Source: Setophaga petechia (taxonomy: Eukaryota; Chordata; Aves; Passeriformes; Parulidae). From it: 64,000 nt of DNA. A program made the translations under genes and the position numbers. The notes beneath the pieces were generated by a model. The model had not been told where the DNA came from. It saw nothing but the letters and a program-made list of their open reading frames with translations, and made no database searches. This document shows positions 43,543 to 56,700 of this stretch, piece after piece (within the stretch, counting starts at the first letter, position 1; the number at the start of each line of letters is the position of its first letter). The stretch is taken from positions 31,095,166 through 31,159,165 of the forward strand of contig JANCRA010000009.1 of assembly GCA_024362935.1 (NCBI GenBank). Direction: 5' to 3'.

Positions 43543-46500
43543 TCAAGACCGGCTCAGCACCAGCTCAGCACTTCTCAGTAAAACATCAGCACCACTCAGC
43601 ACCAGCTCAGCACCACTCACAAAAAGCTCAGCACCACTCAGCACCGCCTCAGCACCACTCAAGACTGGCTCACCACCACTCAGCACCAGCTCAGCACCAC
43701 TCACAAAAAGCTCAGCACCACTCAGCACCGCCTCAGCACCACTCAAGACCGGCTCAGCACCACTCAGCACGACTCAGCACCAACTCAGCACCAGCTCAGC
43801 ACCACTCACTACAAGATGAGCACAACTCAGCACCAGATCAGCACCACTCAGCACAAGCTCAGCACCACTCAGTACCAGCTCAGTACCACTCAAGACCGGC
43901 TCAGCACCACTCAAGCCTGGCTCAACACCACTCAGCACCAGCTCAGCACCTTTCAGTACAAGATCAGCAGCACTCAGCACCAGCTCAGCACCACTCAGAA
44001 AAAGCTCAGCACCACTCAGCACCGCCTCAGCACCACTCAAGACCGGCTCAGCACCACTCAACTTGGGCTCAGCACCACTCAGCACCAGCTCAGAACCAAT
44101 CACAAATAGCTCAGCAGCATTCAGCACCGCCTCAGCACCACCCAAGACCGCCTCAGCACCACTCAGCACCAGCTAAGCACCACTCACAAAAAGCTCAGCA
44201 CCACTCAGCACCAGCTCAGCACCACTCAAGACCGGCTCAGCACCACTCAGCACCAGCTCAGCACTTCTCAGTAAAACATCAGCACCACTCAGCACCACTC
44301 AGCACTGCCTCAGCACCACTCAAGCCTGGCTCAGCACCACTCAGCACCAGCTAAGCACCACTCACAAAAAGCTCAGCACCACTCAGCACCAGCTCAGCAC
44401 CACTCAAGACCGGCTCAGCACCACTCAGCACCAGCTCAGCACTTCTCAGTAAAACATAAGCACCACTCAGCACCACTCAGCACTGCCTCAGCACCACTCA
44501 AGCCTGGCTCAGCACCACTCAGCACCAGCTCAGCACCACTCAGTACCAGCTCAGTACCACTCAAGACCGGCTCAGCACCACTCAAGCCTGCCTCAGCACC
44601 ACTCAGAACCAGCTCAGCACCAGCTCAGCACCTTTCAGTACAAGATCAGCACCACTCAGCACCAGCTCAGCACCACTCACAAAAAGCTCAGCACCACTCA
44701 GCACCGCCTCAGCACTACTCAAGACCGGCTCAGCACCACTCAGCACCATTCAGCACCACTCAAGACCAGCTCAGCACCAGGTAAGCACCACTCAAGACGG
44801 GCTCAGCACCACTCAGTACCAGCTCAGCACCAATCACAAAAAGCTCAGCACCACTCAGGACCGCATCAGCACCACTCAAGCCTGGCTCAGCACCACTCAG
44901 CACCAGCTCAGCACCACTCACAAAAAGCTCAGCACCACTCAGCACCGCTTCAGCGCCACTCAAGACCGGCTCAGCACCACTCACCACCACTGAGCACCAG
45001 CTCAGCACCAGCTCAGCACCACTCACCACCAGCGAAGCACCACTCAGCACCAGCTCAGCACCACTAAAGCCTGGCTCAGCACCACTCAGCACCAGCTCAG
45101 CACCACTCACAAAAAGCTCAGCACCACTCAGCACCGCCTCAGCACCACTCAAGCCTGGCTCAGCACCACTCAGCACCAGCTCAGCACCAGCTCAGCACCT
45201 TTCAGTACAAGATCAGCAGCACTCAGCACCAGCTCAGCACCACTCACAAAAAGCTCAGCACCACTCAGCACCTCCTCAGCACCACTCAAGATGGGCTCAG
45301 CACCACTCAGCACCATTCAGCACCACTCAGCACGAGCTCAGCACCAGGTAAGCGCCACTCAAGACGGGCTCCGCACCACTCAGTACCAGCTCAGCACCAA
45401 TCACAAAAAGCTCAGCACCATTCAGCACCGCGTCAGCACCACCCAAGACCGGCTCAGCACCACTCCGCACCAGCTCAGCACCACTCTCAAAAAGTTCAGC
45501 ACCACTCAGCACCGCCTCAGCACCACTCAAGACCGGCTCAGCACCACTCAGCACCAGCTCAGCACTTCTCAGTAAAACATCAGCACCACTCAGCACCAGC
45601 TCAGCACCACTCACAAAAAGCTCAGCACCACTCAGCACCGCCTCAGCACCACTCAAGACCGGCTCAGCACCATTCACCACGACTCAGCACCAGCTCAGCA
45701 CCAGCTCAGCACCACTCACTACAAGATCAGCACCACTCAGTACCAGCTCAGCACCACTCAGCACCAGCTCAGCACCGCTCAGCACCAGCTCAGCACCACT
45801 CAGTACCAGCTCAGTACCACTAAAGACCGGCTCAGCACCACTCAAGCCCGGCTCAGCACCACTCCGCACCGGCTCAGCACCAGCTCAGCACCTTTCAGTA
45901 CAAGATCAGCACCACTCAACACCAGCTCAGCACCACTCACAAAAAGCTCAGCACCACTCAGCACCGCCTCAGAACCACTCAAGACTGGCTCAGCACCACT
46001 CAGCACCAGCTTAGCACCACTCTGCACCAGCTCAGTACCACTCAAGACCGGCTCAGCACCACTCAAGCCTGGCTCAGCACCACTCAGCACCAGCTCAGCA
46101 CCAGCTCAGCACCTTTCACTACAAGATCAGCACCACGCAGCACCAGCTAAGCACCAATCACAAAAAGCTCAGCACCATTCAGCACCGCCTCAGCACCACC
46201 CAAGACCGGCTCAGCACCACTCAGCACCAGCTCAGCACCACTCACAAAAAGCTCAGCACCACTCAGCACCACCTCAGCACCACTCAAGACCGGCTAAGCA
46301 CCACTCAGCACCAGCTCAGCACTTCTCAGTAAAACATCAGCACCACTCAGCACCAGCTGAGCACCACTCACAAAAAGCACAGAACCACTCAGCACCGCCT
46401 CAGAACCACTCAAGACCGGCTCAGCACCATTCAGCACGACTCAGCACCAGCTCATCACCACCTCAGCACCACTCAGCACCAACTCAGCACCGCTCAGCAC

Positions 46501-49500
46501 CAGCTCAGCACCACTCAGTACCAGCTCAGTACCACTCAAGACCGGCTCAGCACCACTCAAGCCTGGCTCAGCACCACTCAGCACCAGCTCAGCACCAGCT
46601 CAGCACCTTTCAGTACAAGATCAGCAGCACTCAGCACCAGCTCAGCACCAATCACAAAAAGCTCAGCACCACTCAGCACCGCCACAGCACTACTCAAGAC
46701 CGGCTCAGCACCACTCAGCACCATTCAGCACCACTCAAGACTAGCTCAGCACCAGGTAAGCACCACTCAAGACGGGCGCAGCACCACTCAGTACCAGCTC
46801 AGCACAAATCACAAGAAGCTCAGCACCATTCAGCACCGCCTCAGCACCACCCAAGACCGGCTCAGCACTACTCAGCACCAGCTCAGCACCACTCACAAAA
46901 AGCTCAGCACCACTCAGCACCAGCTCAGCACCACTCAAGACCGGCTCAGCACCACTCAGCACCAGCTCAGCACCACTAACAAAAAGCTCAGCACCACTCA
47001 GCACCGCCTCAGCACCACCCAAGTCTGGCTCAGCACCACTCCGCACCAGCTCAGCACCAGCTCAGCACCTTTCAGTACAAGATCAGCTACACTCAGCACC
47101 AGCTCAGCACCACTCAGAAAAAGCTCAGCACCACTCAGCACCGCCTCAGCACCACTCAAGACCGGCTAAGCACCACTCAGCACCAGCTCAGCACCACTCT
47201 GTACCAGCTCAGTACCACTCAAGACCGGATCAGCACCACTCAAGCCTGGCTTAGCACCACTCAGCACCAGCTCAGCACCAGCTCAGCACCTTTCAGTACA
47301 AGATCAGCACCACTCAGCACCGCCGCAGCACCACTCAAGACCGGCTCAGCACCAGCTCAGCACTTCTCAGTAAAACATCGGCACCACACAGCACCAGCTC
47401 AGCAGTTCTCACAAAAAGCTCAGCACCACTCAGCACCGCCTCAACACCACTCAAGACCGGCTCAGCACCATTCAGCACGACTCAGCACCAATCAGCACCA
47501 GCTCAGCACCTTTCAGTACAAGATCAGCAGCACTCAGCACCAGCTCAGCACCAATCACAAAAAGCTCAGCACCACTCAGCACCTCCTCAGCTCCACTCAA
47601 GACTGGCTCTGCACCACTAAGCAGCAGCTCAGCACCAGCTCAGCACCTTTCAGTACAAGATCAGCACCACTCAGCACCAGCTCAGCACTACTCACAAAAA
47701 GCTCAGCACCACTCAGCACCGCCTCAACACCACTCAAGACCGGCTCAGCACCATTCAGCACGACTCAGCACCAGCTCAGCACCAGCTCAGCACCACTCAA
47801 ACCTGGCTCAGCACCACTCAGCACCAGCTCATCACCACTCAGCACCGGCTCAGCACCACTCAGTACCTGCTCAGTACCACTCAAGACCAGCTCAGCACCA
47901 CTCAAGCCTGCCTCAGCACCACTCAGCACCAGCTCAGCACCAGCTCAGCACCTTTCAGTACAAGATCAGCAGCACTCAGCACCAGCTCAGCACCACTCAC
48001 AAAAAGCTCAGCACCACTCAGCACCGCCTCAGCACCACTCAAGACCGGCTCAGCACCACTCAGCACCATTCAGCACCACTCAGGACCAGCTCAGCACCAG
48101 GTACGCACCACTCAAGACGGGCTCAGCACCACTGAGCACCAGCTCAGCACCAATCACAAAAAGCTCAGCACCACTCAGCACCGCCTCAGCACCACCCAAG
48201 ACCGGCTCAGCACCACTCAGCACCAGCTCAGCACCACTCACAAAAAGCTCAGCACCACTCAGTACCAGCTCAGCACCACTCAAGACGGGCTCAGCACCAC
48301 TCAGCACCAGCTCAGCACTTCTCAGTAAAACATCAGCACCACTCAGCACCAGCTCAGCACCACTAACAAAAAGCTCAGCACCACTCAGCACCGCCTCAGC
48401 ACCACTCAAGACCGGCTCAGCACCATTCAGCACGACTCAGCACCAGCTCAGCACCAGCTCAGCACCACTCAATACAATATCAGCACCACTCAGTACCAGC
48501 TCAGCACCACTGAGCACCAGCTCAGCACCGCTCAGCACCAGGTCAGCACTACTCAGTACCAGCTCAGTACCACTCAAGGCCAGCTCAGCACCACTCAAGC
48601 CTGGCTCAGCACCACTCAGCACCAGCTCAGCACCAGCTCAGCACCTTTCAGTACAAGATCAGCACCACTCAGCACCAGCTCAGCACCACTCACAAAAAGC
48701 TCAGCACCACTCAGCACCGCCTCAGCACCACTCAAGACTGGCTTAGCACCACTCAGCACCATTCAGCACCACTCAAGGCCAGCTCAGCACCAGGTAAGCA
48801 CCACTCAAGACGGGCTCACCACCACTCAGTACCAGCTCAGTGACAATCACAAAAAGCTCAGCACCATTCAGCACCGCCTCAGCACCACCCAAGACCGGCA
48901 CAGCACCACTCAGCACCTGCTCAGCACCACTCTCAAAAAGCTCAGCACCACCCAGCACTGCCTCAGCACCACTCAAGACCGGCTCAGCACCACTCAGCAC
49001 CAGCTCAGCACTTCTCAGTAAAACATCAGCACCACTCAGCACCAGCTCAGCACCACTCACAAAAAGCTCAGCACCACTCAGCACCGCCTCAGCACCACCC
49101 AAGCCTGGCTCAGCACCACTCAGCACCAGCTCAGCACCAGCTCAGCACCTTTCAGTACAAGATCAGCACCATTCAGAACCAGCTCAGCACCACTCACAAA
49201 AAGCTCAGCACCACTCAGCACCGCCTCAGCACCACTCAAGACCGGCTCAGCACCACTCAGCACCAGCTCAGCACTACTCTGTACCAGCTCAGTACCACTC
49301 AAGACCGGCTCAGCACCACTCAAACCTGGCTCAGCACCACTCAGCACCAGCTCAGCACCAGCTCAGCACCTTTCAGTACAAGATCAGCACCACTCAGCAC
49401 CGCCTCAGCACCACTCAAGACCGGCTCAGCACCAGCTCAGCACTTCTCAGTAAAACATCAGCACCTCTCAGCACCAGCTCAGCCCCACTCAAGCCTGGCT

Positions 49501-50726
49501 CAGCACCAGCTCAGCACCACTCACAAAAAGCTCAGCACCACTCAGCACCGCCTCAGCACCACTCAAGACCGGCTCAGCACCATTCAGCACGACTCAGCAC
49601 CAACTCAGCACCAGCTCAGCTCCGCTGACTACAAGATGAGAACAACTCAGCACCAGAACAGCACCACTCAGCGCAAGCTCAGCACCACTCAGTACCAGCT
49701 CAGTACCACTCAAGACCGGCTCAGCACCACTCAAGCCTGGCTCAGCACCACTCAGCACCAGCTCAGCACCTTTCAGTACAAGATCAGCAGCACTCAGCAC
49801 CAGCTCAGCACCACTCACAAAAAGCTCAGCACCACTCAGCACCGCCTCAGAACCACTCAAGACCGGCTCAGGACCACTCAGCACCATTCAGCACCACTCA
49901 AGACCAGCTACGCACCAGGTAAGCACCACTCAAGACGGGCTCAGCACCACTCAGCACCAGCTCAGCACTTCTCAGTAAAACATCAGCACCACTCAGCACC
50001 AGCTCAGCACTGCCTCAGCACCACTCACAAAAAGCTCAGCAGCACCCAGCACCGCCTCACCACCACTCAAGACAGGCTCAGCACGACTCAGCAGCAGCTC
50101 AGCACCAGCTCAGCCCCACTCACTACAAGATCAGCACCACTCAGCACCAGCTCAGCACCACCCAGCCCCGCCTCAGCACCACTCAAGACAGGCTCAGCAC
50201 TACTCAGCACCAGCTCAGCACCAGCTCAGCACCTTTCAGTACAAGATCAGATCCACTCAGCACCAGCTCAGCACCACTCACAAAAAGCTCAGCACCACTC
50301 AGCACCGCCTCAGCACCACTCAAGACCGGCTCAGCACCGCTCAGCACCAGCTCAGCACCACTCTGTACCAGCTCAGTACCACTCAAGACCGGCTCAGCAC
50401 CACTCAAGCCTGGCTCAGCCCCACTCAGCACCAGCTCAGCACCAGCTCAGCACCTTTCAGTACAAGATCAGCACCACTCAGCACCGCCTCAGCACCACTC
50501 AAGACCGGCTCAGTACCAGCTCAGCACTTCTCAGTAAAACATCAGCACCACTCAGCACCAGCTCAGCACCAATCACAAAAAGCTCAGCACCACTCAGCAC
50601 CGCCCCAGCACCACTCAAGACTGGCTCAGCACCACTCAGCACCAGCTCAGCACCACTCACAAAAAGCTCAGCACCACTCAGCACCGCCTCGGCACCACTC
50701 AAGACCGGCTCAGCACCATTCAGCAC
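43543..50726. repeat. Array B segmental duplication, left copy
   Basis: Matching reverse-strand heptad frames and variant-unit landmarks recur in 53747-62716. Pairs are 43543/53747 and 43774/53978 (offset 10204), 45327/56140, 45684/56497 and 45842/56655 (10813), 48080/58883 (10803), 48773/60269 (11496), 49594/61080 (11486), and 50204/62194 and 50499/62489 (11990). Order and strand are kept. The stepwise offsets show local gains or losses of units after duplication. Confidence 0.8.
48080..49465. repeat. Two tandem 693-bp higher-order units (left copy)
   Basis: Units begin near 48080 and 48773. Each contains, in order, the AGGTACGC or AGGTAAGC landmark, two TCACAAAAAGCT or TCTCAAAAAGCT units, CTTCTCAGTAAAAC, and CTTTCAGTACAAG. 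693 bp is 33 units of 21 bp. The second unit is noticeably diverged. Confidence 0.7.
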
Positions 50727-51069
50727 GACTCACCAGCAGCTCAGCACCAGCTCAGCCCCACTCACTACAAGATCAGCACCACTCAGCACCAGCTCAGCAC
50801 CACTCAGCACCAGCTCTGCACCACTCAGTACCAGCTCAGTACCACTCAAGACCGGCTCAGCACCACTCAAGCCTGGCTCAGCACCACTCAGCACCAGCTC
50901 AGCACCAGCTCAGCACCTTTCAGTACAAGATCAGCACCACTCAGCACCAGCTCAGCACCAGTCACAAAAAGCTCAGCACCACTCAGCACCGCCTCAGCAC
51001 CACTCAAGACCGGCTCAGCACCACTCAGCACCATTCAGCACTACTCAAGACCAGCTCAGCACCAGGTAA
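49636..51069 (+). other. Longest open frame in array B (477 codons, low complexity), probably non-coding
   Basis: It starts at a true ATG (AAGATGAGAACAACTCAG) and ends at the TAA inside CACCAGGTAAGC. The product would be Ser/Thr/Gln/His/Pro/Ala-rich heptads that switch between STTQHQL, HHSAPAQ and SAPLSTS as the 10/11-bp register slips. There is no domain, signal peptide or membrane segment. In the duplicated counterpart the frame from the equivalent ATG (61122) closes after 91 codons, so it is not maintained. I treat it as a by-product of the repeat. Confidence 0.1.
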
Positions 51070-53746
51070 GCACCACTCAAGACGGGCTCAGCACCACTCT
51101 GTACCAGCTCAGCGCCAATCACAAAAAGCTCAGCACCATTAAGCGCCGCCTCAGCACCACCCAAGACCGGCTCAGCACCACTCAGCACCAGGTCAGCACC
51201 ACTCACAAAAAGCTCAGCAGCACCCAGCACCGCCTCAGCACCACTCAAGACAGGCTCAGAACCACTCAGCACCAGCTCAGCACTTCTCAGTAAAACATCA
51301 GCACCACTCAGCACCAGCTCAGCACCACTCACAAAAAGCTCAGCACCACTCAGCACCGCCTCAGCACCACTCAAGCCTGACTCAGCACCACGCAGCACCA
51401 GCTCAGCGCCACTCAGTACCAGCTCAGTACAACTCAAGACCGGCTCAGCACCACTCAAGCCTGCCTCAGCACCACTCAGCACCAGCTCAGCACCAGCTCA
51501 GCACCTTTCAGTACAAGATCAGCACCACGCAGCACCAGCTCAGCACCACTCACAAAAAGCTCAGCACCACTCAGCACCGCCTCAGCACCACTCAAGACCG
51601 GCTCAGCACCACTCAGCACCATTCAGCACCACTCAAGACCAGCTCAGCACCAGGTAAGCACCACTCAAGACGGGCTCAGCACCACTCAGTACCAGCTCAG
51701 CACCAATCACAAAAAGCTCAGCACCATTCAGCACCGCCTCAGCACCACCCAAGACCGGCTCAGCACCACTCCGCACCAGCTCAGCACCACTCACAAAAAG
51801 CTTAGCACCACTCAGCACCGCCTCAGCACCACCCAAGCCTGGCTCAGCACCACTCAGCACCAGCTCAGCACCAGCTCAGCACCTTTCAATACAAGATCAG
51901 CACCACTCAGCACCTGCTCAGCACAACTCACAAAAAACTCAGCACCACTCAGCACCACCTCAGCACCACTCAAGACCGGCTGAGCACCACTCAGCACCAG
52001 CTCAGCACCACTCAAGCCTGTCTCAGCACCACTCAGCACCAGCTCAGCACCAGCTCAGCACCTTTCAGTATAAGATCAGCACCAGCTCAGCACCAGCTCA
52101 GCACCTTTCAGTACAAGATCAGCACCACTCAGCACCGCCTCAGCACCACTCAAGACCGGCTCAGCACCAGCTCAGCACTTCTCAGTAAAACATCAGCACC
52201 ACTCAGCACCAGCTAAGCACCACTCACAAAAAGCTCAGCACCACTCAGCACCGCCTCAGCACCACTCAAGACTGGCTCACCACCACTCAGCACCAGCTCA
52301 GCACCATTCACAAACAGCTCAGCACCGCCTCAGCACCACTCAAGACCGGCTCAGCACCATTCAGCACGACTCAGCACCAACTCAGCACCAGCTCAGCACC
52401 ACTCACTACAAGATGAGCACAACTCAGCACCAGATCAGCACCACTCAGCACAAGCTCAGCACCACTCAGTACCAGCTCAGTACCACTCAAGACCGGCTCA
52501 GCACCACTCAAGCATGCCTCAGCACCACTCAGCACCAGCTCAGCACCTTTCAGTACAAGATCAGCACCACTCAGCACCAGCTCAGCACCACTCACAAAAA
52601 GCTCAGCACCACTCAGCACCGCCTCAGCACCACTCAAGACCGGCTCAGCACCACTCAGCACCATTCAGTACCACTCAAGACCAGCTCAGCACCAGGTAAG
52701 CACCACTCAAGACGGGCTCAGCACCACTCAGCACCAGCTCAGAACTAATCACAAAAAGCTCAGCACCATTCAGCACCGCCTCAGCACCACCCAAGACCGG
52801 CCCAGCACCACTCAGCACCAGCTCAGCACCACTCACAAAAAGCTCAGCACCACTCAGCACCAGCTCAGCACCATTCAAGTCCGGCTCAGCACCACTCAGC
52901 ACCAGCTCAGCACTTCTCAGTAAAACATCAGCACCACTCAGCACCACTCAGCACTGCCTCAGCACCACTCAAGCCTGGCTCAGCACCACTCAGCACCAGC
53001 TCAGCACCACTCAGTACCAGCTCAGTACCACTCAAGACCGGCTCAGCACCACTCAAGCCTGCCTCAGCACCACTCAGCACCAGCTCAGCACCAGCTCAGC
53101 ACCTTTCAGTACAAGATCAGCACCACTCAGCACCGCCTCAGCACCACTCAAGACCGGCTCAGCACCAGCTCAGCACTTCTCAGTAAAACATCAGCACCAC
53201 TCAGCACCAGCTAAGCACCACTCACAAAAAGCTCAGCACCACTCAGCACCGCCTCAGCACCACTCAAGACTGGCTCACCACCACTCAGCACCTGCTCAGC
53301 ACCACTCACAAAAAGCTCAGCAACGCCTCAGCACCACTCAAGACCGCCTCAGCACCATTCAGCACGACTCAGCACCACTCAGCACCAGCTCAGCACCAGC
53401 TCAGCACCTTTCAGTACAAGATCAGGACCACTCAGCACCAGCTCAGCACCACTCACAAAAAGCTCAGCACCACTCAGCACCGCCTCAGCACCACTCAAGA
53501 CCGGCTCAGCACCGCTCAGCACCATTCAGCACCACTCAAGACCAGCTCAGCACCAGGTAAGCACCACTCAAGACCGGCTCAGCACCACTCAGCACCAGCT
53601 CAGCACAACTCTGTACCAGCTCAGTACCACTCCAGACCGGCTCAGCACCACTCAAGCCTGGCTCAGCACCACTCAGCACCTGCTCAGCACCAGCTCAGCA
53701 CCTTTCAGTACAAGATCAGCACCACTCAGCACCGCCTCAGCACCAC
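50727..53746. repeat. Array B, segment between the two duplicated copies
   Basis: These are 21-bp units with AGGTAAGC landmarks near 51066, 51655, 52694 and 53557. A short piece at about 52371-52664 resembles 43774-44169 and 53978-54376 (AAGATGAGCACAACTCAGC start), so part of the duplicated segment is present a third time. No gene is visible. Confidence 0.7.
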
Positions 53747-56700
53747 TCAAGACTGGCTCAGCACCACCTCAGCACCTTTCAGTACAAGATCAGCACCACT
53801 CAGCACCAGCTCAGCACCACTCACAAAAAGCTCAGCACCACTCAGCACCGCCTCAGCACCACTCAAGACTGGCTCACCACCACTCAGCACCAGCTCAGCA
53901 CCACTCACAAAAAGCTCAGCACCACTCAGCACCGCCTCAGCACCACTCAAGACCGGCTCAGCACCACTCAGCACGACTCAGCACCAACTCAGCACCAGCT
54001 CAGCACCACTCACTACAAGATGAGCACAACTCAGCACCAGATCAGCACCACTCAGCACAAGCTCAGCACCACTCAGTACCAGCTCAGTACCACTCAAGAC
54101 CGGCTCAGCACCACTCAAGCCTGGCTCAGCACCACTCAGCACCAGCTCAGCACCTTTCAGTACAAGATCAGCAGCACTCAGCACCAGCTCAGCACCACTC
54201 AGAAAAAGCTCAGCACCACTCAGCACCGCCTCAGCACCACTCAAGACCGGCTCAGCACCACTCAAGTTGGGCTCAGCACCACTCAGCACCAGCTCAGAAC
54301 CAATCACAAATAGCTCAGCACCATTCAGCACCGCCTCAGCACCACCCAAGACCGCCTCAGCACCACTCAGCACCACCTAAGCACCACTCACAAAAAGCTC
54401 AGCACCACTCAGCACCAGCTCAGCACAACTCAAGACCGGCTCAGCACCACTCAGCACCAGCTCAGCACCACTCAGTACCAGCTCAGTACCACTCAAGACC
54501 GGCTCAGCACCACTCAAGCCTGCCTCAGCACCACTCAGCACCAGCTCAGCACCAGCTCAGCACCTTTCAGTACAAGATCAGCAGCACTCAGCACCAGCTC
54601 AGCACCACTCACAAAAAGCTCAGCACCACTCAGCACCGCCTCAGCACCACTCAAGACCGGCTCAGCACCACTCAGCACCATTCAGCACCACTCAAGACCA
54701 GCTCAGCACCGCCTCAGCGCCACTCTAGACCGGCTCAGCACCACTCACCACCACTGAGCACCAGCTCAGCACCAGCTCAGCACCACTCACGACCAGCGAA
54801 GCACCACTCAGCACCAGCTCAGCACCACTCAAGACCGGCTTAGCACCACTCAGCACCAGCTCATCACTTCTCCGTAAAACATCAGCACCACTCAGCACCA
54901 GCTCAGCACCACTCACAAAAAGCTCAGCACCACTCAGCACCGCCTCAGCACCACCCAAGACCGCCTCAGCACCACTCAGCACCAGCTAAGCACCACTCAC
55001 AAAAAGCTCAGCACCACTCAGCACCAGCTCAGCACCACTCAAGACCGGCTCAGCACCACTCAGCACCAGCTCAGCACTTCTCAGTAAAACATCAGCACCA
55101 CTCAGCACCACTCAGCACTGCCTCAGCACCACTCAAGCCTGGCTCAGCACCACTCAGCACCAGCTAAGCACCACTCACAAAAAGCTCAGCACCACTCAGC
55201 ACCAGCTCAGCACCACTCAAGACCGGCTCAGCACCACTCAGCACCAGCTCAGCACTTCTCAGTAAAACATCAGCACCACTCAGCACCACTCAGCACTGCC
55301 TCAGCACCACTCAAGCCTGGCTCAGCACCACTCAGCACCAGCTCAGCACCACTCAGTACCAGCTCAGTACCACTCAAGACCGGCTCAGCACCACTCAAGC
55401 CTGCCTCAGCACCACTCAGAACCAGCTCAGCACCAGCTCAGCACCTTTCAGTACAAGATCAGCAGCACTCAGCACCAGCTCAGCACCACTCACAAAAAGC
55501 TCAGCACCACTCAGCACCGCCTCAGCACCACTCAAGACCGGCTCAGCACCACTCAGCACCATTCAGCACCACTCAAGACCAGCTCAGCACCAGGTAAGCA
55601 CCACTCAAGACGGGCTCAGCACCACTCAGTACCAGCTCAGCACCAATCACAAAAAGCTCAGCACCACTCAGGACCGCATCAGCACCACTCAAGCCTGGCT
55701 CAGCACCACTCAGCACCAGCTAAGCACCACTCACAAAAAGCTCAGCACCACTCAGCACCGCTTCAGCGCCACTCAAGACCGGCTCAGCACCACTCACCAC
55801 CACTGAGCACCAGCTCAGCACCAGCTCAGCACCACTCACCACCAGCGAAGCACCACTCAGCACCAGCTCAGCACCACTCAAGCCTGGCTCAGCACCACTC
55901 AGCACCAGCTCAGCACCACTCACAAAAAGCTCAGCACCACTCAGCACCGCCTCAGCACCACTCAAGCCTGGCTCAGCACCACTCAGCACCAGCTCAGCAC
56001 CAGCTCAGCACCTTTCAGTACAAGATCAGCAGCACTCAGCACCAGCTCAGCACCACTCACAAAAAGCTCAGCACCACTCAGCACCTCCTCAGCACCACTC
56101 AAGACGGGCTCAGCACCACTCAGCACCATTCAGCACCACTCAGCACGAGCTCAGCACCAGGTAAGCGCCGCTCAAGACGGGCTCCGCACCACTCAGTACC
56201 AGCTCAGCACCAATCACAAAAAGCTCAGCACCATTCAGCACCGCGTCAGCACCACCCAAGGCCGGCTCAGCACCACTGCGCACCAGCTCAGCACCACTCT
56301 CAAAAAGTTCAGCACCACTCAGCACCGCCTCAGCACCACTCAAGACCGGCTCAGCACCACTCAGCACCAGCTCAGCACTTCTCAGTAAAACATCAGCACC
56401 ACTCAGCACCAGCTCAGCACCACTCACAAAAAGCTCAGCACCACTCAGCACCGCCTCAGCACCACTCAAGACCGGCTCAGCACCATTCACCACGACTCAG
56501 CACCAGCTCAGCACCAGCTCAGCACCACTCACTACAAGATCAGCACCACTCAGTACCAGCTCAGCACCACTCAGCACCAGCTCAGCACCGCTCAGCACCA
56601 GCTCAGCACCACTCAGTACCAGCTCAGTACCACTAAAGACCGGCTCAGCACCACTCAAGCCCGGCTCAGCACCACTCCGCACCAGCTCAGCACCAGCTCA